Below are positions 48,187 to 60,274 of a DNA stretch of 64,000 nt, piece after piece. The notes under the pieces were generated by a model. The model did not search any database and was not told the origin of the DNA. It saw nothing but the letters and a program-made list of their open reading frames with translations. Source of the DNA: Acanthacorydalis orientalis (Eukaryota > Arthropoda > Insecta > Megaloptera > Corydalidae); contig CM068322.1 of the NCBI GenBank assembly GCA_034766995.1, forward strand, positions 8,915,310 through 8,979,309, in the 5' to 3' direction. The translations under genes were made by a program, and so were the position numbers. Numbering within the stretch: position 1 is the stretch's first letter; the number at the start of each line of letters is the position of its first letter.

Positions 48187-48189
<3 letters not shown>
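47571..48189. other. No gene seen; possibly decayed LINE
   Basis: Purine-rich + strand with Lys/Glu-rich short frames ([24 protein letters not shown]). This composition fits a LINE C-terminal region but no diagnostic motif survives. Confidence 0.35.

Positions 48190-48242
<53 letters not shown>
48190..48242. repeat. (TA)n microsatellite
   Basis: About 26 units. Confidence 0.97.
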
Positions 48243-48249
<7 letters not shown>

Positions 48250-48309
48250 ATGGAAAAAATATGTACATAAAATATGTATAAATAAGAAATTATAATATAA
48301 GGTATAATA

Positions 48310-49127
48310 TGAGGGTGGTTAAAAAAGTTTGGTAAATTTTTATGATGTGGGACTATCAATCATTTGGTAATGTCACGGATATAAAGTGTCACTTTTCAAA
48401 CTGGCATAATCGAAAATATAACCAGAAGAGGTGCGTTGTTCACGTTCTACAGATGTTTGGAGCGAGCATTGTAGCGGTTGCCGCAAAAATAGAAAAAACA
48501 AGCAGGCCTTTTTGCGTCGATTCGCACCGTAGATGAAACACGGATCTACAGCTACATACCTGAATCAAAGCAGTAGTCAAAGCAGTGGATAACGACTGGT
48601 GAAAGTGCGTTGAAGAAGCTAAAAACCGTTTTGTCGGATGCGAAAATGATGGTCACTGTTCAGGATTCCCAATGAACCATCCTGATCGACTACATAACGA
48701 AGAGAAAAACGATAACATGAGCCTATTATGCAGCATTATTAGACCGTTTGAAAGAAGATCTGAAACAAAAACGGTGAGGATTGGCACACAAAAAAGTGCT
48801 TTTTCACCAGGACAACGCGCTGTCCCACAAATCGACCGTTGCAATATCAAAATTGCACGAATTAGGCTTAGAATTGATTCCTCATCTACCCTATTTTATT
48901 AACTTGACCCCATGCAATTTCTTCCTCTTTGTAAACTTGAAAAATTGGCTCAATGAGAAGACATTCTCGTCGAATGAGGATGTCATCGCCGCCATTAATG
49001 CATATTTATAGACCCGTTGAATCAAGTGTAGAGCCCTCAATGGAAGCTATGTTGAAAAATAAAACCGATTTTTCCAAAAACAGTATTTAACTTGCTTTTT
49101 TATCATACTTATCAAACGATCCACGCA
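48310..49127 (+). mobile_element. M2 mariner deletion derivative, copy 2 (818 bp)
   Basis: Ends GAGGGTGGTTAAAAAAGTTT (left) and, inverted, CGTGGATCGTTTGATAAGTA (right), flanked by TA (48308-48309, 49128-49129). The leader joins the catalytic half at the same point as copy 1 (AAAACAAGCAGGCCTTTTTG). It keeps the HQDN region that copy 1 lost: KVLFHQDNALSHKSTVAISK, KLHELGLELIPHLPYFINLT, then PCNFFLF with the third Asp changed to Asn, and SNEDVIAAINAYL ending early. Multiple stops upstream. Confidence 0.88.
48781..49011 (+). pseudogene. Mariner transposase C-terminal remnant in M2 copy 2
   Basis: An open stretch of 76 codons from MAHKKVLFHQDNALSHK to INAYL. Second catalytic Asp present in HQDN; third replaced by Asn in PCNFFLF; first lies upstream in a separate broken frame (TVDETRIYSYIPESKQ). 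Confidence 0.85.
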
Positions 49128-49208
49128 TACAATTAAGTGTTAATTCCACAAATAGTTGTTTATACATATATATGATTTTAGTATATGATACACTTCAGTA
49201 CATACCAA

Positions 49209-49209
<1 letters not shown>

Positions 49210-49260
<51 letters not shown>
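49210..49260. repeat. (TA)n microsatellite
   Basis: About 25 units. Confidence 0.97.
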
Positions 49261-49264
<4 letters not shown>

Positions 49265-50339
49265 CTTACATGTTTTAATATTTCAAAAGTATTTATTAAT
49301 TGAACATTTAAATTATTAACAACATACTGTCTGATAAAATCAATACAATAGAATTCAAAATGATCGTAATGTTAGCTTTATTTAATATAAGGTAATTATC
49401 GAATAATCTATCGATGCGAAACATTAAATTAAGAAGTCTGTTGTGCTTAACTAATAATTAAATAATAATTTAACAATTAGTTTCTATTGACATCCCACCC
49501 AGGAAGCAACCCTTATACACCTAAGCCAAAACATATAAAAAACGATTCAATATTTTTTTCCTGGTATACCTAGATCGAATAAACACTGAATAGGCAGACA
49601 GACAGACCAGTAGTAAGACCCTTTTGTAATCGCATAAAGGCTCGCTGTTGTGAATAGAAGGCGCAATCGCCGTTGCACGGATTGAATTACTGTCCTTTTG
49701 TGCGCTTGCACGCGCATCCCAAACCGCAATGGTTATCCATCATTCTGAATGTCTACATGGTCTTATGCCGTTTTTGTATTTTGTTTTACGTGCTGCATTA
49801 GGCCGAAAATGTGATATTAAATGCGCAGTAGACTTTTGCAAGGAGGGATTGTGTGTAATTATATTTAGTTCAACATACTTAATGTTAAGTTGTTTTTTTT
49901 TATATTTTATCTCTAGCGAATTTTTGTATTATGTGTACTCTGATTATATTTTTTATAAATAAATATTTATGAACGGAAATGGAAATCTTTTGACACACAA
50001 ATAATAATAAATTGTTCTTATTTATATTTCATTTAAATCTAATTGCATAAGCGATATTCGTTTTTAAAAACAAATGTAATTGCATGGCATTTATATTTAT
50101 ATTGACTTTTTGATATTAATATTATCTTAATAATAAAACAAAATATATAAAAATACTGAAAGCATTATACATTAAAGAAATTAATTGGGTTTAATATAAA
50201 ATATTTTTTGTAAGACCATACATCTCAGGGGTTGAAAAATGTTTACAAATGATTAATAATTTTGATTCGAATATTAACCTAAACATAAAATCTTATAAGA
50301 ATTCAATTTTTTGAACAATGTACGTATTAGAGATGCAAA
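49261..50339. other. No gene seen
   Basis: 49490-49770 is a more balanced island (GAAGGCGCAATCGCCGTTGC; CTTGCACGCGCATCCCAAAC). Chance frames cross it on both strands (60 and 77 codons), neither with a recognisable domain. Confidence 0.45.
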
Positions 50340-50432
50340 TTCAGACAAAAGTATCCAAAATTCGAAATTAACGAATATATTTACTTTGAATATAATGAAA
50401 AGGGTTCCACACACACAAACACACACGTATAG

Positions 50433-50485
<53 letters not shown>

Positions 50486-50570
50486 ATATTCGGTATTATT
50501 TCGAATTTAAAAATGGTTTTCTTATTTTCTATTATTTTATTTTATTTAAATTATTACTTATTATGATAGT
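50340..50570 (+). repeat. Dispersed repeat C, copy 2
   Basis: ATCCAAAATTCGAAATTAAC plus GAATATAT, interrupted by the microsatellite below, then ATTATTACTTATTATGATAG. Same order as the other copies. Confidence 0.55.
50410..50482. repeat. (CA)n(TA)n microsatellite inside repeat C
   Basis: CACACACAAACACACACG, then CA and TA runs. Confidence 0.95.
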
Positions 50571-51245
50571 ACACAATTGTAAAAGTGGTTTGTTTTCAAT
50601 TTGATGGAACTCAAATATTTTAAATTTATATGATTTTTTCAATTATTATAAATTAATAAGTAATGAAAAAAATGAACAAAAAAATGTAAACATGTATTAT
50701 GCTTTTGCCTATTGTGAATATTTAGTCTTATTAATTTATTCAATCAATGATTAATAAGATGACAGATTATCATACTGCAAGAAAAATGAATTAGAAGACA
50801 ATAGAAACATAGAGTGTAAGAGGAAAGGGAGAATCACATATTTTATATCAAATACAATATACTACAATGTTGTAAATTCTCGACATTTACCAAAGGAATG
50901 AAATGTGACATATTTTCTGTCATCTATTGACTTAAATTGATGTTTGTATGAAGCTTATAATTTATAAACAACCGTTGGATGAAGTACGACTACATGTACT
51001 TTGTTTGTCAGAACAAAAAGAGTAATAATAGACAACGAAATCATATTATGTAATAAATTCTTTAAAAAAGGGGGTTAATAAAATTAAGCCATATGTTTTA
51101 CGAAATACATTTTTAATTTGCATATCGCTTTATATTTACAATTGTAAATTTGTGGTATAATATAAAATAGTTAAGAGTTATTTTTTCTAATTTTAATAAT
51201 TTATTGGTGAGGTAGAATTATCATCATTTATTTTATTTTCTCGTC

Positions 51246-51246
<1 letters not shown>
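50571..51246. other. No gene seen
   Basis: AT-rich spacer. Confidence 0.6.

Positions 51247-51311
<65 letters not shown>
51247..51311. repeat. (TA)n microsatellite
   Basis: About 31 units. Confidence 0.97.
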
Positions 51312-51314
<3 letters not shown>

Positions 51315-52720
51315 TTGTATTAACTTTAGCGTCCGTACTAATTTTATTTCGGTGACTTTATTTTTTTATTATTATCAAATTATAAATGTTTATGAAAAAT
51401 AGCCTAAATTAAAAGAATTGCAATCATTAGTGCGTGGGAAATCTTAAATGATTTAATTCTTTTATTTTAACATGACTTTATATGAAATAATCCCATAACA
51501 GTATAAGGCAGGTATAGAGCTGCAAATATCATAATCAACATTAAACACCCAATGATAAGATAATAAATTAGTACCTACTACTAATCCTTAACTAAACAAG
51601 TTACTTTAAATAAAACCATTCCATTGAAAGATCGCAGAGTACAACATATTTTTTGTATAAATATTCTGAATTTTGTCTTAAATGTATCATTTAAATCACA
51701 TATTTTATATAGATTTATCCATAATTGGCAACTGTACATAATTATAGATAAATGTTATTATATTAGTCTTAATCCATATAATAAATTGAGCAATTTAAAA
51801 ATATAATACTGTTTATCTAAAATGGTAGTATGATAAAACTCATCACTTATGTTTAATTATTTTTTTCAAAACCTAAAGAATATTTTGTTCTTTCAATTTT
51901 TACACCCTTAAGATACGAAAATAACTTCACCTGCAACCACTATTTATTTAAATGAAAAAAATATAGAAAAATGTGTAAAGGTAAATGATAATTCAGTTAA
52001 TCGTAGTGTCATGTCAACTCAAGCTGATACAGGCGCTACTGTTGTATGTTACCGATTTCATGCGAAAGTTTCTGGAATTATAATCAATGGTATTTTCTAT
52101 ATAAATCTGCATAATTTTGTTGAAATATAAAAATTCGAAATACTATCAGAAATTGATGGTCATCACATTTCACAACCAAACAACGTACGACTGAGAAACA
52201 AGCCAACTTTTAATAAGTTATGCAAGTACGTTTTTACTCTCCTGATAATAAAAAATACAGTTTATTATTTTCTTTTTCATATTTAATGCAAAACTAAAAC
52301 AACTCTCACGACTATAGGCTAGAAAATGTTAACTCCCAAAACTATATATTTATATACGTGTGTGTGTGTGTACATTAAATTTATAAAATTTACTTGTTCG
52401 AAATGAGTTTCGTTCTTTAAACACTTCCAATATTTTCAATACTATCTACTGACAGAATCCAAGTGAACAATGATAAAATAATGAAAAAAATTAGAAATTA
52501 AGTTTTTCAATTTAATCTTGAATATTTTTTTACAAACATGTGCTTAAATAACAGCAAATGTATTTTTCATTTATAAGCAATTCTGTTTTACAGTAAATCA
52601 GATATTTAAAATAATTTACTCGTCCATAATAAAACTATTTTACATAAAAAAGGTTCATAAATCCATCTGTTACATTACAGTAGGTTTTAATTAATTTTGG
52701 AAATTATTAGTTTGTTATTA
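51312..52720. other. No gene seen
   Basis: A short frame near 52010 (STQADTGATVVCYRF) has a D-T-G-A stretch like a retroelement protease, but no neighbouring gag or RT supports it. The rest is AT-rich. Confidence 0.5.
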
Positions 52721-53273
52721 GTTTGGTAAGAAAATAATTGCGTTTTTTGTTTTCTGAATTCTTTCCTTAATTTTTTTTAATGAAAGTGTCATTTCATCGT
52801 GTTCGTGTTAATATCATTTTAAAGTGCTTTTTTCGGTTTGCATTTTGGTAACATCGACTTTGATTTTATTATTAATTTTGCTTCAAATTGGTTTATTTAA
52901 TTAAAGATGGTAAAGAAGAAAATAAGAGTAACTGTTTGTTGAGTTCCAAACGGGTGATAAAACAGCAGAAACTTCTTGTAAACTAAATGATGGTTTTGGT
53001 GTGGGTATTGTTAAGGAAAGTATGGTGCACTGGTGGTTCCAAATCTTTCGTGCTGGGGACGAGAGTCTTGAAGTGAAAGCAAGTAGCGGTCGTCCTCCTT
53101 CAGTTCGACCAACTGAAGATGTTAGTTGAATCAGAACCATGCACAACAATTCTAGAGCTTGTACAAAAGTTAGGCGTTAGTCATCCAACAGTTCTGGATC
53201 ACTTAAAACAGCTAAGACAATCAAAAAAGAGAAAAATGTATATGAATTTAAAGGTAATTATTTTCTATTAACA
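52721..53273 (+). mobile_element. M1 mariner deletion derivative, copy 3
   Basis: Left end GTTTGGTAAGAAAATAATTG after TA; right end GGTAATTATTTTCTATTAAC, decayed. Between them the 5' leader (TGAAAGTGTCATTTCATCGT), then FQTGDKTAETSCKLNDGFGV in a broken frame, VHWWFQIFRAGDESLEVK, a frameshift, and LVQKLGVSHPTVLDHLKQ. The catalytic domain is missing, with the same AAAAATGTATATGAATTT passage into the terminal repeat as copies 1 and 4. Confidence 0.85.
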
Positions 53274-53311
53274 CATATCTGGACAACTCTAATTTATCTG
53301 GACAGTTTTTT

Positions 53312-53313
<2 letters not shown>

Positions 53314-53392
<79 letters not shown>

Positions 53393-53407
53393 TATACACG
53401 AGTACAT

Positions 53408-53449
<42 letters not shown>
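53314..53449. repeat. (TA)n block
   Basis: Three TA runs separated by TAATAT and ACACGAGTACATTATG, immediately after the M1 copy. Confidence 0.96.
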
Positions 53450-53450
<1 letters not shown>

Positions 53451-53684
53451 TCCTATACTCCGTATACTCGTATATCGTACACTCTGTGACAATAGGATAG
53501 GTGATTCTTTTTTTTGGAAATTTTTGATATGCGTGGACTTTTCCACCGGATTTGTTTACAAGAATATAAAATTATTATTAGATGTTTACTTGAAAACGTA
53601 CAAATATTGAAAAAGGAAACTAGCCAATGAAATAATTGATGATGCATTTTCTAAAATAAAATAGTTTCATAATTTTACACAATA

Positions 53685-53719
53685 CTATATATATATGTGT
53701 GTGTGTGTGTGTTTGTATG
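53685..53719. repeat. (TA)n(TG)n microsatellite
   Basis: Short TA then TG run. Confidence 0.9.
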
Positions 53720-54524
53720 TGTATTTGCGTACATATGTATAGCAAACAACGTATTTCTGATACATCCATGTATATTATCATGTAGGAGGTCTAAATAGCG
53801 AAACAGAATCGCACGCTGTGTTGTTGGGTAAGTGTGCAACTGTCAAATATCACAGCATCTGTCACAGTAACAATGAAATCCCGCTGAGAAAACTTATCAC
53901 TTTATTATTCAACCAAATCTTCTGTTTTATAAAATATTGCGACGCATTGCATTTTTTTGTAGGTATGGTTGCATGGCGTAGCTTGATATCTTTGCATTTT
54001 GATAAATGATATAAATATATTAAAAAAAATGTGACATTAGAGATAGTAAATATGTCTAAACAAAACATTATAACTTGCTATAATGATCCTCGATTACAAT
54101 ACCACCAAAGTTTAGCACTGACATTGGTGCACTTTTAAATTATTCAAAATGCAATAATGTTGCAGTATTCGTATTTTGCATTTTTTTTTATAAAAAATAG
54201 AGAGAAAATCATTTTAATGGAATTTTTGTTTCTCCTGGAATAGAACATAATATGTATTTGTAGTTTATACCATCGTTATTTATATGAAATATATATATAC
54301 AAATATATTTATTATTTACAGACCTTTTTGAGTCGTATCTAAATATTAAAATTATTTGTAATTATTAAATAAAATCTAATTTAGTTAGAAAATAAAAAAA
54401 TAATATCATGTGAAAACACTTTTTATAATTTTATTTAATATATATTTAATAAATCTTTATAAGACTGAGTTAAATTTATTCCTTCTATACTTAAATGTAA
54501 ATACAATTAAAAAAGTAAATATTA
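53720..54524. other. No gene seen
   Basis: Frames of 63 and 68 codons at 53818-54068 overlap on opposite strands and match nothing known. Confidence 0.5.
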
Positions 54525-55086
54525 GGTTGGTAGAAAAATAATTACGGATTATGACCTTCAAATTCATATACATTTTTTAATTTAACTGGTTTTAAGTGGT
54601 CTAGAACTGTTGAATGAATAACGTCTAACTTTTGTGCAAGCTTTCGAATTGTTGTGTGTGATTCTGATTCAGTTAATGCCTTCGGTTGGTCGTTGTGAAC
54701 TGAAGAATGGAGCCCGCGACTTTTTTCATCTTCAAGACTTTCATCCACAGTAAGAAATTTTTGGAACCATCATTGCACCGTACGTTTTTTAACAGTACCC
54801 ACACCAGAATCACTGTTTAGTTTAGAAGCAGTTTCTATTAATTTACTACCCGTTTTGAACTCATACAAAAAAATATTCTTATTTGCTTTTTTCATCCTTA
54901 ATTCAATAGTTCAATTAGAAGTAAAATGAATAATAAAACCAAAATTGATGTTACTAAAATACAGACCGAAAAATATACTTCAAAATGATATCAACATGAA
55001 CACGATGAAATTACACTTTCATTGAAAAAAATTAAGGTTAGAATTCAGAAAACAAAAAACGCATTCATTTGTTTTCCTACCAATCG
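54525..55086 (-). mobile_element. M1 mariner deletion derivative, copy 4 (562 bp, best preserved ends)
   Basis: TA (54523-54524), GGTTGGTAGAAAAATAATTA at the low end and, inverted, CGATTGGTAGGAAAACAAAT at the high end, then TA (55087-55088). On the minus strand: YEFKTGSKLIETASKLNSDS, VGTVKKRTVQ then a stop, WFQKFLTVDESLEDEKSRG, TIRKLAQKLDVIHSTVLDHL, KPVKLKNVYEFEGHNP and stop. The peptide KNVYEFEGH marks the deletion junction and is not part of a normal mariner transposase. Confidence 0.9.
54542..54748 (-). pseudogene. Mariner DNA-binding remnant in M1 copy 4
   Basis: 68 codons open, from MDESLEDEKSRG to EGHNP, containing the second helix-turn-helix only. It could not transpose anything. If transcribed it might bind terminal repeats, but no evidence shows this. 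Confidence 0.7.
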
Positions 55087-55088
55087 TA

Positions 55089-55439
55089 TACTAAAAAATA
55101 GGCTTTCTTTTTTAATGATAATGCTTTATCATCGAAATTTATGAAAATAAGAAACTAATTTATAAAGTAGATTAATACTAAAGTGATATTCTTCTAAAAA
55201 TTCAATCGTTGTTGTTTTGAATTTTAGGGAGAAATTATTTTTGCTTTCCTAAATTCCCTTTTTTCAATAGGTAAAGCCAATTTAAGTTATTATTATTATT
55301 TAATATAGGAAATATGTTAGATTTGATTAAAATTAATATTATCGATCGTTTGATATTTCACATTTAGTTTCTCGAATGTTAAAATGAAAAAATTCAAATA
55401 ATATCATATAATGCCAATACTTCTCAAAGTGATTTTCAT
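55089..55439. other. No gene seen
   Basis: AT-rich spacer. Confidence 0.6.
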
Positions 55440-55680
55440 TAAATAAATTCATACTTTGGGGATATATTGGATATAAGATATGAAGAATATTTAAATTTTG
55501 AAATTCACGAATATGTGTAGTTTTTAAATAATAAAATAAATTATAAATGGCACATAAGGTATCCACTGACCTTCATTGGAATTTTGATTTTTTTTGATGA
55601 TCATTTCTATTAAATTATTATTTAATATTATTATTTATCATAGTTGTATATTTGAATGTGAAAATTCCTTGAGTACTGAA
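55440..55680 (+). repeat. Dispersed repeat C, copy 3
   Basis: TTTTGAAATTCACGAATATG, then TTATTATTTATCATAG and TTTGAATGTGAAAATTCCTT, matching copy 1 in order and spacing. Confidence 0.6.
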
Positions 55681-55764
55681 GAAATAAACAACTTTATGGA
55701 ATAAAAATGTATATAATTAAATGACGTTATTTTATATTATTATTGATAATAAAGAATGCTAAAC

Positions 55765-55767
<3 letters not shown>

Positions 55768-55798
<31 letters not shown>

Positions 55799-55813
55799 GT
55801 GTGTGTGTGTGTG
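55768..55813. repeat. (TA)n(TG)n microsatellite
   Basis: TA run, CATG, then TG units. Confidence 0.95.
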
Positions 55814-56696
55814 AAAATAATCAATATACTACTATTAATTATAATATTTAACATATATTGAAGTGTTAAATATAACAAAATTATAACAGTAATTAATCTT
55901 AAATTAAAAGTTTACAGTTTTGTAAATAGTAGAAAAATGAATTAGAACAGAATACAAAACAAGATTCAAAAAGTGAGTTATATTTTATAGAAATGTTCTT
56001 ACTATCGACTATATATGATTTGGATACATTTTCAGAGCATAATCAGCTGTGAACTATGAAACAAGTACAATTTCAATTAATTAGAATTAATTTCTCTAAA
56101 ACGATAGAGAGAATCTCTAAAAAATTATCCAAATTTTTACACATCATAAACTGCACATGTAAAAAAATATGAAAAAATTCTCATTTTTAAAAAATCTCTT
56201 TTGAATATTACATTCGATGGAATGATGGTTTGCAATTAGAAAACGTACACAAGTATTTAAAACTCGAAATTTAAATTCTCTTACACAACACAGAATCAAT
56301 TTCAAAATTAACGTACAGCTTTTGAATTAAAAAGAATACTTTTATAGATGTAACATCGACTTCTTACTATTTTTTTAATTATCTCATACTTACACAAACC
56401 TTTAGAATATATAAATTGTTTTACTGATTATCAAGAATGTAATGTTTTAGTAGTTTATTTAATTGAACTACCTGCTTCAGTAATGTTTGTGAATATCAAA
56501 CATATTTACATTTATTAATAAAGAAAACATATTTATCAATAAAGAAAGTAAACATCGGTATTTTGTAATAAAATATAATAAATAATTTAATTTTATAAAC
56601 TTCATTTCCAATATAATCCATAAAATTAAACATGGTACTAATAATAATCATATCAGAATTACAATTATAATTTTTATGCCTGTGATATAATTAATG
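55814..56696. other. No gene seen
   Basis: AT-rich spacer. Confidence 0.6.
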
Positions 56697-56880
56697 CGTT
56701 GTCCTATAAATCTTCTTTTTTAAAGACTAATCTCTGTTTTTCACTACTAGTTTCGATACGTGTGCCATATTCAAGTATATTTTAGAAAAAAAGGATCATC
56801 TAAAATCTACATAAATAGAGAACATGTGATGAAACGTAGTGAAAAACAGACACTCGGATAAAGAAGAACTCTCAAGATCT
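56697..56880. repeat. FB-B fold-back repeat, copy 2
   Basis: TTTTTCACTACTAGTTTCGA plus TACGTGTGCCAT in the left arm; the right arm keeps GAAACGTAGTGAAAAACAGA and CACTCGGATAAAGAAGA. Outer GCGTTGTCCTATAAATCTTC resembles copy 3. Confidence 0.7.
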
Positions 56881-57209
56881 TCAAGATGATAATCACTATG
56901 TTGAGAATAAACTAAGCTTCAGTAAGTTACACAACAACAGCATATTTCGTAATTAGTAGAAAACTAATATAAGTGAAAAATTAAAAATTATTGACATTTT
57001 CATATTATGGTACCATGTTTGTTATTTCTGACCTATGAAATTTCAGAGTTTATATTTATATCACTTTTATTTTAATGATGAGATATGTCATTCAAAAATA
57101 TTTAATGAAATTGTACAATAAAATACTTTAAAGTATCTAATAAATGTTTAATTAATGGAATATAGTTTTTATTAGTTAGTGAAATAGTTTTTAAATTTAA
57201 ATTTTGTAG

Positions 57210-57356
<147 letters not shown>

Positions 57357-57719
57357 CAATAAGCTACACATATTCTTACGAGACAGGTGTTTTTCACTTT
57401 AAATACATCAGTGTTTTACGATTGTGCACAGCAAAACAAATGCATGAATTACTGAAAGTGATAATACGAAGCAGATGGTTTTTTTGTGTTACATATACGT
57501 ACATAAAATGGTATATTTGACCTCTGTACTAAGTCGTAGTGCTAATTTTCGAATATCAATATATTGATCGTTCATATATTTCAATATTTTGTACACTGAA
57601 CAGTTATATGTTACTGCATTTGCATAAATTCAACATTAATAATAATACAGTTTTTTTTTATTTTAGATATAAAAATGTAGGTAAAAAATAATTGTAAGTT
57701 TATATACGTTGTCTCATTG

Positions 57720-57890
57720 ATACGTTGTCCTAATAGTATTAGTCCTTTAGAATCATTTGTGTATCTGTGTCGTGTTCGCCATCTTCAGGTAAATTTTACA
57801 GATTCTTAAATCTACCTGAAGATGTCACACGTGCCAAAACTAGTAATAAATGACATTCATATGAATTGAAATGGTAAAGACACCACCGTA
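57720..57890. repeat. FB-B fold-back repeat, copy 3
   Basis: Left GTCGTGTTCGCCATCTTCAG plus GTAAATTT; right TCTACCTGAAGATGTCACAC plus GTGCCAAAACTAGTAATAAA; outer CATTCATATGAATTGAAATG. Confidence 0.75.
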
Positions 57891-58189
57891 TGATATAAGC
57901 ATATATTATTTTTGTTTTGTGCCTAAAATCATTTTTCACATACAATTTCCATTAATACAAGTAATTAAGTAATTATTCTTATTTTTGAGATATAGGTAGA
58001 ATGAATAAGTGACTTTTTTATTATAACTATTAATATATAAATTAATAGAAAATATTAGATATTAATTTTATTACTTTTTAAACAAATATTCGGAATAATG
58101 AAATTTGGATTCGGTTTGATTTTGGGAGAAATATCACTTGTTTTAAAATTATGAGAAAATAATATAAAAAACATAGCAAAGATAGAGTT

Positions 58190-58330
58190 TCATAAATAAA
58201 TTTGTCACTCAGTCATAAACAAACAAAAATTGTTTGGCCAAAAATGTTTCATAATTGACTTTTTCATAATCTATACACATTTCGAAGGCGCTGATGTTAT
58301 CATCAGGGCGCTAAAGTACAGAAAATTGTG
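58190..58330 (-). repeat. FB-A fold-back repeat, left arm only
   Basis: GGCCAAAAATGTTTCATAAT, CTATACACATTTCGAAGGCG and ATCATCAGGGCGCTAAAGTA match the arm and centre of other copies. Confidence 0.65.
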
Positions 58331-58394
58331 ACTATTTCTATGTTAAAAATTCAATATATAAATAATAATTACGTATAAATTTATATATGAGAAT

Positions 58395-58420
58395 ATATAT
58401 ATATATATATATATATACAT

Positions 58421-58463
<43 letters not shown>
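58395..58463. repeat. (TA)n microsatellite
   Basis: TA runs around CATATTATAATA, directly upstream of the piggyBac relic. Confidence 0.95.
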
Positions 58464-58466
<3 letters not shown>

Positions 58467-58499
58467 AAATAAATCTGTTATACTTTTTATCTAGGATGC

Positions 58500-58999
58500 G
58501 TTCGCAATATGACTGTAAGTGCTAATGAAAAAATGAAACCAGAAATAATTCATTATTATAATAAAACTAAAATTGGAGACGATACCATGGATCAAATTCT
58601 TGGGAGGTACACTACGAAAAAGGTATCAAAAAGGTAATCTCTATTTTTTTTATAATATAATTGATATTGCAAGTTTAGCGACTTATATGTTATGAAAATA
58701 ATAAAATGATTAAATATGAACGAGCGCCGCTGTTTTTTGCGCCAATTGGGAGAAAAACTCTGCATACCTATAATTCAAGATCGATCGAGAAATAATCGAA
58801 TACAACAAAGCTTGCTATTAAGAGTATGTTTGGTAAACAAATTAGTAATAGCAACACTCCAACATTATCCGACCAAGCATTAGATAGCACGGAAATAAAA
58901 AAAATTGTTGTAAACGGCGAAAGACCCGAAAATCATGTGAAGCGTGTAAAAAGCGTATGTGAAATGAACATACTATAACACACTGATGAATGTGCTTAA
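58500..58999 (+). pseudogene. piggyBac transposase C-terminal relic
   Basis: KPEIIHYYNKTKIGDDTMDQ is the piggyBac K-P-x-x-I-x-x-Y-N-x-x-K-G-G-V-D-x-x-D-Q motif containing the last catalytic Asp. It is followed by ILGRYTTKKVSKR, then across frame breaks FYNIIDIASLATYV and FLRQLGEKLCIP. The end reads C-E-A-C-K-K-R-M-C, a stop, then H-T-D-E-C-A and the final stop (TAA 58997-58999). This matches the C-terminal cysteine-rich domain that binds piggyBac ends. Several stops; dead. The first two thirds of the usual 550-600 residues are missing. Confidence 0.82.
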
Positions 59000-59045
59000 T
59001 AAAATCTAAGTTCAAATATATTTTTGCATTTGTATTGAATTATTT

Positions 59046-59047
<2 letters not shown>

Positions 59048-59099
<52 letters not shown>
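59048..59099. repeat. (TA)n microsatellite
   Basis: Lies between the transposase stop and the 3' end of the piggyBac relic. Confidence 0.97.
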
Positions 59100-59101
<2 letters not shown>

Positions 59102-59694
59102 CTATTCTCTTTTAATTTTTATACTCATAAGATGCGTGTGGGTACCCGGGTATCCAGGGTATTAAACAGAGGGATTGTCAACTTTGACCCTCAATAAGAT
59201 ATACTTTTTTTGAAAAAATTTAAAATTTAAAATGGAAATCATTCAAAAATGAGCCAAATAACGAGAATCTGGCTGTGTAAACTTTATTTTACTATTAAGT
59301 CAAAAAATTTTGAACGAAAAAGTGCAAAAGGATACCCGGGAACCTGGGTATTGACAGAAAGGTTAATTAAATATACCCAAAATAATAATAAAATATGTGA
59401 ATTATTGGCAAAATTCTCAAATATACACATTCACTCGATTATTTCACAATTTTCTATGTATCTTACTACCATACAGAGATATATTATATCCACATTTTCT
59501 CTTGTTCCAAGTAACTGAAAAACAAATATTTTTTTATAGCAAAAGCAATGATTTGCGTGAATGAGATTCTCGTTGTTTATTTATTACTTAATATAAATAT
59601 ATATATTTTATATAGGCCAAAATCGCAATAGATTTAAATATCGAAAGAAAGCATATGAATCTATTTGAAAACTGTAATTATATGTTTTTATACC

Positions 59695-59905
59695 AGTGAT
59701 CCAATTAATACCCTGTCTTGTTGTATCGGCTAAATAACTGTTCTCTACTGCTACTTTTGGAATGACTACCATACTCAGGTAGATGTTGAACATATTGGAG
59801 TCTTCAACATCTACTCAAGGATGGCACTCGTGTCGAAACTAATAGTTAAAAACATACTTAGTTGATCCAAAAAGACACCGACCAACAAGGGTACTAATTG
59901 GAAAC
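59695..59905. repeat. FB-B fold-back repeat, copy 4
   Basis: ATACTCAGGTAGATGTTGAA left; CATCTACTCAAGGATGGCAC plus TCGTGTCGAAACTAATAGTT right; outer GATCCAAAAAGACACCGACC. Confidence 0.7.
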
Positions 59906-60176
59906 ATTAAATAAATAATACTAGATATCCAGTACATTTAATTTGAACTTCGGTTGGGATTTATTTTGCCTTCAAATTCGAAAAAATAAACCTTTATACA
60001 TTTGACCTACAAATTCTTATCAAGATTGTATTTTCGCAGTTTCTGTCTGAGACAAATGAAACAATAATATCATTTTATATAAAATAAATTAATGCAGACT
60101 GACATAAAAATAGTATGAAAAATTCCCAAAAAGAAAGAGTGAGCTATTGAAGATGCGTTAAGGATATCAAGATATG

Positions 60177-60178
<2 letters not shown>

Positions 60179-60234
<56 letters not shown>
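60179..60234. repeat. (TA)n microsatellite
   Basis: About 27 units. Confidence 0.97.
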
Positions 60235-60237
<3 letters not shown>

Positions 60238-60274
60238 ACAGAGATTCCATTTTAAAGAATTAGATTTTTTTGCA

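Larger units (their letters stand above)
58490..59362 (+). mobile_element. piggyBac element, 3' part with right end
   Basis: The 5' side is cut off at a (TA)n run. After the transposase remnant, the 3' non-coding part contains two related direct motifs (GTACCCGGGTATCCAGGGTA at 59140 and ATACCCGGGAACCTGGGTAT at 59332). The second ends CAGAAAGG immediately before TTAA at 59363-59366, as expected for a piggyBac terminus at a TTAA site. Treating 59362 as the right end is inference. Confidence 0.6.

Noticed and set aside
52005..52130. ADTGATVV stretch suggesting a retroelement aspartic protease
   Set aside because: A single short motif; no gag, RT or LTR nearby, and the frame soon ends.
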